DNA of 64,000 bases from Afipia sp. OHSU_II-C1 (GTDB taxonomy: Bacteria; Pseudomonadota; Alphaproteobacteria; Rhizobiales; Xanthobacteraceae): the NCBI RefSeq assembly GCF_000497575.1, contig NZ_APJI01000002.1, positions 57,780-121,779 on the forward strand. Reading direction: 5' to 3'. Positions 1 to 7,425 of the stretch are shown one piece after another. The notes beneath the pieces were generated by a model. The model was not told the origin of the DNA. It searched no databases and saw nothing but the letters and a program-made list of their open reading frames with translations. The translations under genes were made by a program, and so were the position numbers. Every line of letters starts with the position of its first letter. Position 1 is the first letter of the stretch.

Positions 1-815
1 GCCGCCTCATGCGTTATCGCGTACTCAGCGCCGCGCGCTGCGCAAACTTGGTCGAGCCTTTGCACCAACTCGTCGGTACGAACCGACGGGACATAATAAC
101 GGCGCATGAACGGGGCACGCATCGTCGAGAGCTGTTTTGTCCATGCCTCCAGAAGCGCGGTCGGCTCGCGAAGATGGCGTTCCTTGTTGGGGCCTTGACC
201 ACGGGATTCCAGCCATTCGGAACGATCCAGATCCGTCAGCACTTGGGATGCAGTGGCCGACGACACCTCAGCAAGCTTTGCAAGCTCTTTGACACCGAAC
301 CATTCCGTGCGTCGCATCAGAAGCGCATGCAGAACCTGCGAACGGCGTCCCGAAAACAGCGACCGCATGGACTTCATCAGGGACTTGGGTGGCGGCTTTT
401 CGATGTAGAGGTAGGCGCCTTCAGCCGGCACGTAGAGGCTTCCGCCGCTATCGAAGTATCCCACCCGCTCTTCTTTCAGAAGCTCTTTGGCGCCCGGGGA
501 AATCGATACGGCAAGCAACAGAGGGACAATTTCCTTCGCGTTCGATCCGTGTGCCCAACGGTTCCTGAATTCCTTGAGACGCCATAGAAGCTGGCGCGCG
601 TCCCTCGGATAGAGAGACTTTTTCGCTTCCACGAGCAGGGTGAGGCTTTTGCCGGCAACCCAAAGATCGACCTTGGCGTCGTAACGGTGGTCCGGACCCG
701 AAGTGACCCAAGACCCAGGCTCCACATCGGCGCGCACCTCCGGCAAGGCCCGAAGGGCCTCCACAAACTGGTCGACGAGCTGTCGCTCAGTCGCTTCGGC
801 CTCGATCATCATCAT
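1..815 (-). CDS. PD-(D/E)XK-like nuclease/winged-helix protein, AbiEi-like (3' end outside window)
   Basis: The minus strand stays open from an ATG at 815 (three ATGs in a row; AGGAAA lies upstream) to the window edge, giving 271 codons with the end missing. Residues about 40-66 carry D46/D50, then E63-A-K65, the spacing of a PD-(D/E)XK nuclease core. Residues about 155-225 look like a winged helix-turn-helix. The remaining part resembles AbiEi-type antitoxin or regulator proteins. The role is not known: a DNA-binding regulator of a toxin-antitoxin or defence locus is the best guess. It is divergent from the sigma-factor operon across an AT-rich spacer. The gene is intact as far as it is visible; any AbiEii-like partner would lie outside the window. 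Confidence 0.7.
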   Translation of the reverse strand, partial: MMMIEAEATERQLVDQFVEALRALPEVRADVEPGSWVTSGPDHRYDAKVDLWVAGKSLTLLVEAKKSLYPRDARQLLWRLKEFRNRWAHGSNAKEIVPLLLAVSISPGAKELLKEERVGYFDSGGSLYVPAEGAYLYIEKPPPKSLMKSMRSLFSGRRSQVLHALLMRRTEWFGVKELAKLAEVSSATASQVLTDLDRSEWLESRGQGPNKERHLREPTALLEAWTKQLSTMRAPFMRRYYVPSVRTDELVQRLDQVCAARGAEYAITHEA

Positions 816-837
816 TTGGCGATCTTTCCTGAACAGC

Positions 838-881
838 AAATATCATATAATCATGGAATATTCCATTGAAATAGGATATTT
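838..881. promoter_or_regulatory. 44-bp nested dyad, candidate operator
   Basis: A perfect 14-bp palindrome, ATGGAATATTCCAT (853-866), is flanked by AAATATC (838-844) and GATATTT (875-881). The two flanking arms are exact inverted complements and share the same centre, 859.5. The site lies in the AT-rich spacer (about 830-945) just upstream of the minus-strand winged-helix gene, which makes it a plausible autoregulatory operator. The protein that binds it is inferred only. The spacer from 882 to 1043 shows no gene. Confidence 0.55.
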
Positions 882-1043
882 ACTGCGCAGTGAATTTATG
901 AAGCTTTGTCCTATTTTGAAAAAAATCTATTACTAACAATGGCTTGACCTGCTCCGCGTTCGCCGGCTGCGGTCGCAGTTTGAGTCGCGGAGGGGTTGTA
1001 CCTGCCACCGGATCAGGGGGCAGAAAAAAAGTGCGACACCCCT

Positions 1044-1070
1044 TTCCGGTTTTTCCACGCGGTCGCGACT
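1044..1070 (+). promoter_or_regulatory. Shared two-block promoter/operator element, copy 1
   Basis: Block TTCCGGTTTTTCCA (1044-1057), a 6-nt spacer and block CGCGACT (1064-1070). The same two blocks with the same spacing occur at 5886-5912. This copy ends 40 nt before the sigma-factor ATG. The layout resembles a -35/-10 pair for an ECF sigma factor, so autoregulation is likely, but an operator for another regulator would look the same. Confidence 0.65.
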
Positions 1071-1110
1071 GAGGAAATAGGTGCCCTAGAGAATCGGAGG
1101 CGTAGCGTCG

Positions 1111-1881
1111 ATGGCAGAACAGCAGGACGTGGAGGAGATCGAGGACGACGATCTCGAGGGCCCTGACGGCGGCGACGAACCTCCTTCGGGACCGAAGTCG
1201 AAAGCCGCCGCCGCGAAATCGAAGGCGCACCTGGCGAAGGTGGCTGGCGAGACGGCCGAGCTGAATGGCTTGGATCCGGCGGCGCTGAACAAAGTCCTCC
1301 GCGAGGTGATCGCCGGTTCGCGCCAGATCTCGACGGAAGCCTTGGTCCGCATCTGCGCCGGAGCCTCCCGCGCCGGAAATCGCCTGCTGGTGAACCTCTC
1401 CTTTGAGGCGGTCACCAAGACAGCGACGCCGCTGTTGCTGTCGCAGGCCTTCGGTCAGGCCGAAGACGAGCGCAGGGAGCAGGTCCAGGAGATTCTGCTG
1501 CAGCTCTTCGCGGCGATCCGCGCAGGCAAGTCGCAGCTTCCGGAAAGGTTCTTTGCCAAATTTGCGAAGCGCCGCTCAATCGACTTGTTCCGCAGGCGCG
1601 ACGCCAGGTTCGAGGCGAAGTCCGAAAGAAGCGAGCCGGTCGCGGAAGCCGATCCCGTCGACGAATTGCCGGACCTGACCCCGAGCCTTGAAGACCGCGT
1701 GCTGCTGTCGGTCGCTGTCGACAAGCTGCCGCCCAAATTGAGAACGGCCTTCATCCAGAAGCATCAATTCGGGATGACGAAGGAAGAGATCGCAGAACAG
1801 AACGGTGTCGATGTCCGCACGGTGTACAGCTGGCTCGCAGAGGCCGCCACCTTGCTCGGACTGAAAGGAGAGGAAGAATGA
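1111..1881 (+). CDS. ECF-like RNA polymerase sigma factor
   Basis: A 256-residue protein. It has an acidic, low-complexity N-terminus (1-45), a helical extension (50-95), a region resembling sigma region 2 (about 99-168, ending in an RRRSIDLFRRR-like segment) and a region-4 helix-turn-helix (about 203-250, with LPPKLRTAFIQKH then EEIAEQNGVDVRTVYSW). It would direct RNA polymerase to a small set of promoters; copies of the shared element before this gene and before the ubiquitin-like operon are the obvious candidates. The start has CGGAGG 10 nt upstream. It overlaps the next gene by ATGA, which points to translational coupling. The N-terminal extension is longer than in typical ECF factors. 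Confidence 0.75.
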   Translation: MAEQQDVEEIEDDDLEGPDGGDEPPSGPKSKAAAAKSKAHLAKVAGETAELNGLDPAALNKVLREVIAGSRQISTEALVRICAGASRAGNRLLVNLSFEAVTKTATPLLLSQAFGQAEDERREQVQEILLQLFAAIRAGKSQLPERFFAKFAKRRSIDLFRRRDARFEAKSERSEPVAEADPVDELPDLTPSLEDRVLLSVAVDKLPPKLRTAFIQKHQFGMTKEEIAEQNGVDVRTVYSWLAEAATLLGLKGEEE

Positions 1882-2501
1882 CCGCAAATGCGAACCGAAA
1901 GCCTCAGCTCGATGAGGTGCTCGACGAATTCTCCGGACTGTCCAGCCCGCCCGACGCCGCGACGCTGCGCGCGTGGACGAAGGAGTATCCCGAATTCGCG
2001 CGCGAACTCGTCGCATTCGCCACGGACTGGGTCGCCATGAACGCAGCGCGCGTCGAGCGGGCAGTGACGGCGGAGGATGTCGACGTCGTCGTCAATCGCA
2101 CGATGAGCCGCGTGCAGGCCGTTCTCGACGCTGCCGAGCGCCCTGAAACGCTGACCGATCTTGCCGCCGACATCGTTGCGGCAGGGCACGATTTCGACTC
2201 GTTTCAACGGACCGTCGGTATCGACAGGTCGATGCTGGACAGCCTTGTCATGCGCTTGGCCAAACCTGCAACCTTGCCGGCGCTGCTGGTGCGTTTGGTG
2301 GCCGGCGCACTGAACCGGCCTCTCGACGCGCTGCGCGGATACTTTCGGCTCCCTGCGCAACTTGCCGCCGCCCACAGGTCTCGTACCCGTCCCGCTCCGA
2401 CCCAGGTCGATTTCGCGATGCTTGTCCAGCACTCGCAACTATCTGAGCCGGAGAAGGACCGATGGCTCAAAGAGCCACCCGATCCCGGCCTGCAGGACTG
2501 A
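1878..2501 (+). CDS. Unrecognised protein coupled to the sigma factor (possible anti-sigma or repressor partner)
   Basis: A 207-residue, largely helical, soluble protein with no signal peptide, membrane segment or motif I recognise. Its ATG overlaps the sigma-factor stop (ATGA), and its stop lies 4 nt before the next start, so all three genes are probably translated together. In ImmA/ImmR-type switches the metalloprotease gene sits beside the gene for the regulator it cleaves. By analogy this protein could hold the sigma factor inactive and be the substrate of the protease domain encoded next. That is inference from gene order only. Confidence 0.6.
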   Translation: MTANANRKPQLDEVLDEFSGLSSPPDAATLRAWTKEYPEFARELVAFATDWVAMNAARVERAVTAEDVDVVVNRTMSRVQAVLDAAERPETLTDLAADIVAAGHDFDSFQRTVGIDRSMLDSLVMRLAKPATLPALLVRLVAGALNRPLDALRGYFRLPAQLAAAHRSRTRPAPTQVDFAMLVQHSQLSEPEKDRWLKEPPDPGLQD

Positions 2502-2505
2502 TCGG

Positions 2506-5500
2506 ATGGACAATTTCGGAGCGGTCCGAAAGCTGGCCCGGGAGAAACACGACGCGATGAAAGCTCTTGCGTCGGGCAAGAGCATCGCGTCGGCGCTACT
2601 CGCGCAGGCGCGCATCGCCACGAATGCCGCCGTTCAGGCAGTGCCACCGGACCATCCGCTGCTGGCCGGCGGCGATGGCGCGCTCCACCGCTCCGGGGCC
2701 ACTCCATCGATTTACGTCTCGAACGCCCTGGCTCCGGACGTGGCCGCCTACGTGGAGGCGCACGAATTCGGGCATCTGTGGATCGAGACACCGATCGATC
2801 CGGCGGTGGTCCCGCGCAACTCCGATCCCGGCGGCCCGGAAGAAAACTCGCCGACCGGCGTCCGCAGGGTCGAGGCCTACAGCCCGCAGGAGCTCCGCGA
2901 GCGGTATGCCAACGTGTTCGCACGTGAATACCTCTTGCCGGGTCCAGAGGCGCGGCGTCTCTTCACGCTCGGCAAGTCGGCAAAGCAGATCGCGGCCGAG
3001 ATCGGCGTACCACTCGGCTTAGTCAACCAGCAGCTCGCTGTCGCACTGCTGCTTCCGGAGCCGCCCGAAAAGAAGAAGAACACGGCCGATGCTCCCGACC
3101 TCGACGCGTCGCAAAAGGAGGCGGCTGAGCACGAAGGTGCGCCGTTGCTTGTCGAGGCCGGACCCGGGACGGGAAAAACACGCACACTAATCGCGCGGAT
3201 CGAACACCTGCTGGCGAAAGGAGTTCCTCCCGCAGGCATCTTGGCTCTAACGTTCTCGAACAAGGCCGCGCGCGAGATCAGGGAGCGCGTCGCCGCGAGC
3301 TCGGCAGATGCTGCGGCCGAAATCTGGGCGGGTACCTTCCACGCATTCGGCCTTGAGTTCGTAAGAAAATTTGGCCACCTCGAAGGCATTCGCGAGCCGG
3401 TTCAGTTGCTCGACCAGGCCGATCAGCTAAAGTTTCTCGAAGGCGAGCTCAAGCACCTCAAGCTCGACCACTATCTTTGGCTTTCCGAGCCCGCATTCGC
3501 TCTGCGTCACATCCTTGGGGCGATCTCGCGCGCAAAAGATGAAGTATTTTCACCGGAAAAATACGCCGAGGCGGCGGAGCACATGCGCCGTGCAGCAGGC
3601 AACGATGAGAAGCTGATCTTGCGGGCGCAGAAGGCGGCCGAGGTCGCCCACGTGTATCGTCACTACGAAGACCGCCTTCGTGGGGAGGGTATCGTCGACT
3701 TCGCCGATCTGATCAACCGGCCAATCGAAATCCTCCGGAAGAACCCGAAAATTCGCGACGAAGTCCGCGGGCAATACGTGCACATCCTCGTAGACGAGTA
3801 CCAGGATGTGAACCGTGCCAGCGCTCTAATGCTGAAGGAGCTCGCGGGCGACGGAAAGACACTTTGGGTCGTCGGCGATGCACGGCAGTCGATCTACCGG
3901 TTCCGCGGAGCCGCGCCCACGAACACCACCAACTTCGAAAAAGATTACCCGAACGCGAAACGCAAGGCGCTCGCCGTTAACTACCGATCTCGAAAAGAGA
4001 TCGTGGAAACGTTCGTGACGTATGCCGACCAAATGGAAGTCGGGCGCCATCGGGACAACAAGCTCGAAGCGAAGCGCGGGCTCGGAAAGACTGTGGTCAA
4101 CCTCAACGTGGCCAAGGATCGCGATTCCGAAATTGCCGGGCTCGCTGCCGCTGTTAAACATTACCAGTCGCAGGGGCGCGACTACAAGGATCAGGCGATC
4201 CTCTGCCGCGGGCACTCCTACATACAGAAGATCGCGGCCGGACTGGAAGCGGCTGGCATTCCAGTCCTCAATCTCGGAGATATTTTCGAGCGGGAGGAAG
4301 TAAGGGACCTCCTGTCTCTCCTTTCATTCGTGTCGGAACCGCATCGTGCCGGCCTGATGAGACTAGCGACCTTGCCGCGGTACCGCATGCCGCTTGCGGA
4401 TGTGCAAACGTTTCACGCGGCGGCCGACGAGATGGAGAAGACGCCACTGGCCGAGCTGAAGGCAGCGGACGCTATTCCCGGCATTTCTTCTGGCGGCAAG
4501 AAGGCGCTTTCCCAACTTCGCTCCGACCTCCAAGCGATCGGCTTCAAGACCGGGCCCGGTCAAATGCTGTTCGACGTGCTCTTCGAACGAGGGCTTGTGC
4601 GCGACTATCTCGCCGGAGAGACGGCGGCGGACCAGCAGCGTCGGCTGGCGATCCACCAGTTGCTGCAGTTCGCCGCCGAGAACGACGCCCCAGGAGAGAA
4701 GGATCCCAAGCGCCAGTTCCTGGATTGGATCAGGCGGCTTGCGATCTTCGGAGACGACCGGTCCCTGCGTGAGCTGCCGACCGCCGTCGATGGGATCGAT
4801 GCGGTCCGTTTGATGACTGTCCACATGAGCAAGGGGTTGGAGTTCGACGTCGTTCACTTGCCTGGCCTCGGAAACGGGATGTTTCCGTTCACCGGCGGCG
4901 GTTCGGTATGTCCTGCGCCCGACGGGATGCTGGAGACTCCGGTGAAAGAGTCCAAGGTCGAAGAGGAAGAATGTCTGTTCTTCGTCGCCCTATCACGTGC
5001 GAGAGATCACCTGTCCCTGTCACGCGCCAACCAGTACTCGGGGCGTAGCAGCCCCAATCCTTCACCAGCGCTGGAGGTGATCGCATCCCATTTGCCTCGC
5101 GCCCCGAATTCCACGCCTACCTGGACGATCGCTCTTCCGGCGCCGGCACAAGATCGGATGCGGCCGGATCTAAAGGTCGACGGTCGTGAACACGATGGGC
5201 ATGACATTGAGACCTACGACGACTGCCCCCGTCGCTATGTTTATGAAGTCGTGCTCGGGCTGAGCCGATCACGGCAGGACAACGGCTTTATCCACTTTCA
5301 CCGGACCGTATACCGGGTATTGCGCTGGCTCGCGCAACAGACCGGCCCGGTTGATGCGGCGCAGATCAAAGCCGAGTTCGACGCCCGGTGGGTCGAGACC
5401 GGTCCCGTTGGGAATGACTTGGAGGAGATCTATCGGACCTCGGGCGAACAGATGCTGGATCGCGAAAGGCACAGGTCGCGCGTCGGCATGCGGATCGCCG

Positions 5501-5871
5501 AGGCGGTCTCCATTAAGGTGGACGGGCATTTGGTGCGATTGGAGATCGACGAAATTGAGCAGACTGGCCGCAATCTGATCGTTCGGCGCCTGCGGACGGG
5601 AAGGCCACCTTCGACGCCTGACCAACGGCTGCTGCACGCGCTTATGTTGGAAGCGGCAGAGCAGACCCTCGGCGGAAAGGGCGCTTTTCGGATTCGCTAT
5701 CTATCGACCGACGATGAAAGGCCGGTGAAGCTGGACGGTGTCATGGCAGACCGTATGGCGCGCACCTCGGCCGCGCTCGCAGGCCTGGCGCAGGGAATCT
5801 ATCCCGCGAAACCCTCCGATGATTGCCCGCGCTGCCCTCACTACTTCATCTGCAGCGCTGTCCCGGACTGA
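2506..5871 (+). CDS. ImmA/IrrE zinc protease - UvrD/Rep helicase - Fe-S (Cas4/AddB-like) fusion
   Basis: An 1121-residue three-part protein. Residues about 75-185 form an ImmA/IrrE-type metallopeptidase with HEFGH at 86-90 and a downstream helix (YANVFAREYLLPG) typical of the family. Residues about 200-850 form a superfamily 1 UvrD/Rep/PcrA-like helicase: Walker A GPGTGKT (219-225), VDEYQD (429-434), YRSRKE (493-498), VHMSKGLEF (772-780). The C-terminus resembles AddB/Cas4 nucleases, with cysteines C907, C1107, C1110 and C1116 placed to bind a 4Fe-4S cluster. The expected acidic/lysine nuclease core instead reads IDE (1014-1016) and RRLRTG (1027-1032), so cleavage activity may be lost. The start at 2506 follows the previous stop by 4 nt; an upstream TTG at 2362 is less likely. 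Confidence 0.85.
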   Translation: MDNFGAVRKLAREKHDAMKALASGKSIASALLAQARIATNAAVQAVPPDHPLLAGGDGALHRSGATPSIYVSNALAPDVAAYVEAHEFGHLWIETPIDPAVVPRNSDPGGPEENSPTGVRRVEAYSPQELRERYANVFAREYLLPGPEARRLFTLGKSAKQIAAEIGVPLGLVNQQLAVALLLPEPPEKKKNTADAPDLDASQKEAAEHEGAPLLVEAGPGTGKTRTLIARIEHLLAKGVPPAGILALTFSNKAAREIRERVAASSADAAAEIWAGTFHAFGLEFVRKFGHLEGIREPVQLLDQADQLKFLEGELKHLKLDHYLWLSEPAFALRHILGAISRAKDEVFSPEKYAEAAEHMRRAAGNDEKLILRAQKAAEVAHVYRHYEDRLRGEGIVDFADLINRPIEILRKNPKIRDEVRGQYVHILVDEYQDVNRASALMLKELAGDGKTLWVVGDARQSIYRFRGAAPTNTTNFEKDYPNAKRKALAVNYRSRKEIVETFVTYADQMEVGRHRDNKLEAKRGLGKTVVNLNVAKDRDSEIAGLAAAVKHYQSQGRDYKDQAILCRGHSYIQKIAAGLEAAGIPVLNLGDIFEREEVRDLLSLLSFVSEPHRAGLMRLATLPRYRMPLADVQTFHAAADEMEKTPLAELKAADAIPGISSGGKKALSQLRSDLQAIGFKTGPGQMLFDVLFERGLVRDYLAGETAADQQRRLAIHQLLQFAAENDAPGEKDPKRQFLDWIRRLAIFGDDRSLRELPTAVDGIDAVRLMTVHMSKGLEFDVVHLPGLGNGMFPFTGGGSVCPAPDGMLETPVKESKVEEEECLFFVALSRARDHLSLSRANQYSGRSSPNPSPALEVIASHLPRAPNSTPTWTIALPAPAQDRMRPDLKVDGREHDGHDIETYDDCPRRYVYEVVLGLSRSRQDNGFIHFHRTVYRVLRWLAQQTGPVDAAQIKAEFDARWVETGPVGNDLEEIYRTSGEQMLDRERHRSRVGMRIAEAVSIKVDGHLVRLEIDEIEQTGRNLIVRRLRTGRPPSTPDQRLLHALMLEAAEQTLGGKGAFRIRYLSTDDERPVKLDGVMADRMARTSAALAGLAQGIYPAKPSDDCPRCPHYFICSAVPD

Positions 5872-5885
5872 TCTCCGTTTCTGAC

Positions 5886-5912
5886 TTCCGGTTTTTCCAA
5901 TACGCCGCGACT
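5886..5912 (+). promoter_or_regulatory. Shared two-block promoter/operator element, copy 2
   Basis: TTCCGGTTTTTCCA (5886-5899), a 6-nt spacer and CGCGACT (5906-5912): the same blocks and spacing as at 1044-1070. It lies 56 nt before the ATG of the ubiquitin-like gene and 15 nt after the helicase stop. It therefore probably gives the conjugation operon its own start site, co-regulated with the sigma-factor operon. Confidence 0.65.
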
Positions 5913-5968
5913 AACCCTTCAGAGCAGCCGTTCCGACAGCTGGGCGGCGCGAAACGAAGGGTGATGTA

Positions 5969-6484
5969 ATGAAATCAATCGACGTCTTCATTCAGGGTGG
6001 AGATTTTGCCGACATCCTGGTCGGCCACGCAGCGCCGATCCACTCGATCGCCGAGGTTCTTGCGAACCTTGAAACCTCCATCGGCGATCGCGACGGGCTT
6101 CTGATCTTCGTCGAGGACGCGCACGCGCCGCTCGATCCGGAAACGATCGTGGAGGAGCTGCTGCCACTCTGCGCCGACGAGGAAGCGATTCTCGTTCCGC
6201 TGAAGCTGCATGTGACGCGCTGCCGTCACGTCGAAATCTCGGTCAGGTTCAACGGCGAGACGGCGAAGCGCCGCTTCCCTCCGAGCGCTACGGTCGGGCG
6301 GGTCCATCACTGGGCAGCGCGGCGGAAGTTCGAGCTTTCCCCGCGCGATGCTGCAGAACACGTGCTGGAGATCCATGGCACGAACAAGCGTCCCGACCGC
6401 GACGTGCATATCGGGTCATTGACCGCCGGCAAAGTGTGCTCGGTCGAGTTCGACCTTGTGCCGCGCAAGCGCGTGGAGGGGTGA
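5969..6484 (+). CDS. Ubiquitin-like modifier with two beta-grasp-like halves (multiubiquitin family)
   Basis: A 171-residue protein, first gene of a Ubl-E2-JAB-E1 operon. The second half (about 82-168) matches the multiubiquitin beta-grasp pattern: strand VEISVRFNGE, a basic strand, a helix (TVGRVHHWAARRKF) and later strands ending in VEFDLVPRKRVEG. The first half (1-80) looks like a divergent second beta-grasp unit. The chain ends in a single glycine, G171, so it could be activated by E1 without prior trimming. AAGGGTG precedes the ATG. Likely role: a small protein attached to targets, as in Bil/Bub-type bacterial ubiquitin-like systems, some of which act in phage defence. The targets here are unknown. 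Confidence 0.75.
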   Translation: MKSIDVFIQGGDFADILVGHAAPIHSIAEVLANLETSIGDRDGLLIFVEDAHAPLDPETIVEELLPLCADEEAILVPLKLHVTRCRHVEISVRFNGETAKRRFPPSATVGRVHHWAARRKFELSPRDAAEHVLEIHGTNKRPDRDVHIGSLTAGKVCSVEFDLVPRKRVEG

Positions 6485-6487
6485 GCG

Positions 6488-6955
6488 ATGGGCGCCGTTG
6501 CACCGGACGAAGCGGTTTTCCGCGCACACCTGACGGGCGGCAGCTTCCTCCTCGGCGCCTCGTCCGACCGATGGCGGCTGGTTGCCGTTTCCTGGCCGCA
6601 CGCCGTCTTCGGCGTGCGCGCCGCGGACGGCATCGAATACGGGCTGCGGTTCGAATGCCGCGACTATCCGCGCACACCGCCGACAGCGCGACCGTGGGAC
6701 CTGGTTTCCGATGCCCCGCTGGCTCACGATCGCTGGCCCAAAGGAGTGAGCCGGATTCCAATGGCCTTCAATCCGGGATGGAAGAATGGATCGTGTCTCT
6801 ATCTGCCTTGCGATCGACAATCCATTGAGGGCCACGCGAATTGGCATGGAGAACATCCGAGCCTGATCTGGGATCCGGCTGTGGGCATCGTTCACTATCT
6901 CCGCATTGTCCACGACCTGCTCAATTCCGGCGACTATCTGCGGCGCGCAGCCTGA
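6488..6955 (+). CDS. Bacterial E2-like ubiquitin-conjugating enzyme
   Basis: A 155-residue protein. It carries the hallmark of operon-encoded prokaryotic E2s: a proline-rich strand (YPRTPP, 60-65), then [10 protein letters not shown] (101-110), [14 protein letters not shown] and a C-terminal helix with LLNSGDYL. C103 or C108 would be the thioester-forming cysteine; C108 sits in the CDR motif most like the family. It would receive the modifier from the E1 and pass it to a target. GGAGGGG lies just upstream of the start, and only 3 nt separate it from the preceding stop. No E3 ligase is encoded nearby. Confidence 0.8.
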   Translation: MGAVAPDEAVFRAHLTGGSFLLGASSDRWRLVAVSWPHAVFGVRAADGIEYGLRFECRDYPRTPPTARPWDLVSDAPLAHDRWPKGVSRIPMAFNPGWKNGSCLYLPCDRQSIEGHANWHGEHPSLIWDPAVGIVHYLRIVHDLLNSGDYLRRAA

Positions 6956-6956
6956 C

Positions 6957-7421
6957 ATGACCCTGCACATCGCACGCCCACTGTGGAACGAGCTGACATC
7001 GGAGCTTCATCGCCGGACAGAGAACCGCCACGAGTCCGGAGCGTTCCTCCTTGGCCAACGTAAGGAAAGCGATCGTCGAGCTCTGAGGTTGATCTACTAC
7101 GACGAGCTCGATCCCGCCGCCTACGACTCGGGCATCTGCATCTTGCATGCCGACGCCTTCTCGAGGCTCTGGGACAGATGTTCTGAGCTGGAAATGACGG
7201 TAGTTGCCGACGCGCATGTCCATCCGTTCGGCGCCGGCCAAAGCTGGTCCGACCGCGAAAACCCGATGATCGCGCGCGCCGGCCACATCGCGATCATCCT
7301 GCCGCGGATGGCAAGGCCCCCCGTCCGGCGCTGGGCGGTCGGCGTCTACGAATATCTGGGTGATCACCAATGGCAAGCGCGCGGCGGCTGCCGCAGCTCG
7401 ACCCTCAAGATCGGAGAATGA
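6957..7421 (+). CDS. JAB/JAMM-family deubiquitinase-like metalloprotease
   Basis: A 154-residue protein with a complete JAMM zinc site: E26 in HESGAFLLG, then HVHP (H87, H89), S96 and D99. The second histidine and the serine are six residues apart, one less than in the canonical motif, as in some prokaryotic JAB proteins. It should cleave isopeptide or ester-linked modifier from targets, or process the modifier precursor. The ATG is 1 nt after the E2 stop, so it is very probably translationally coupled. An in-frame start at 6906, inside the E2 gene, is unlikely. Confidence 0.82.
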   Translation: MTLHIARPLWNELTSELHRRTENRHESGAFLLGQRKESDRRALRLIYYDELDPAAYDSGICILHADAFSRLWDRCSELEMTVVADAHVHPFGAGQSWSDRENPMIARAGHIAIILPRMARPPVRRWAVGVYEYLGDHQWQARGGCRSSTLKIGE

Positions 7422-7425
7422 AAAG

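Noticed and set aside
2362..2505. Upstream extension of the helicase frame
   Set aside because: Starts with TTG inside the preceding gene and adds no conserved sequence; the ATG at 2506 fits the 4-nt operon spacing.
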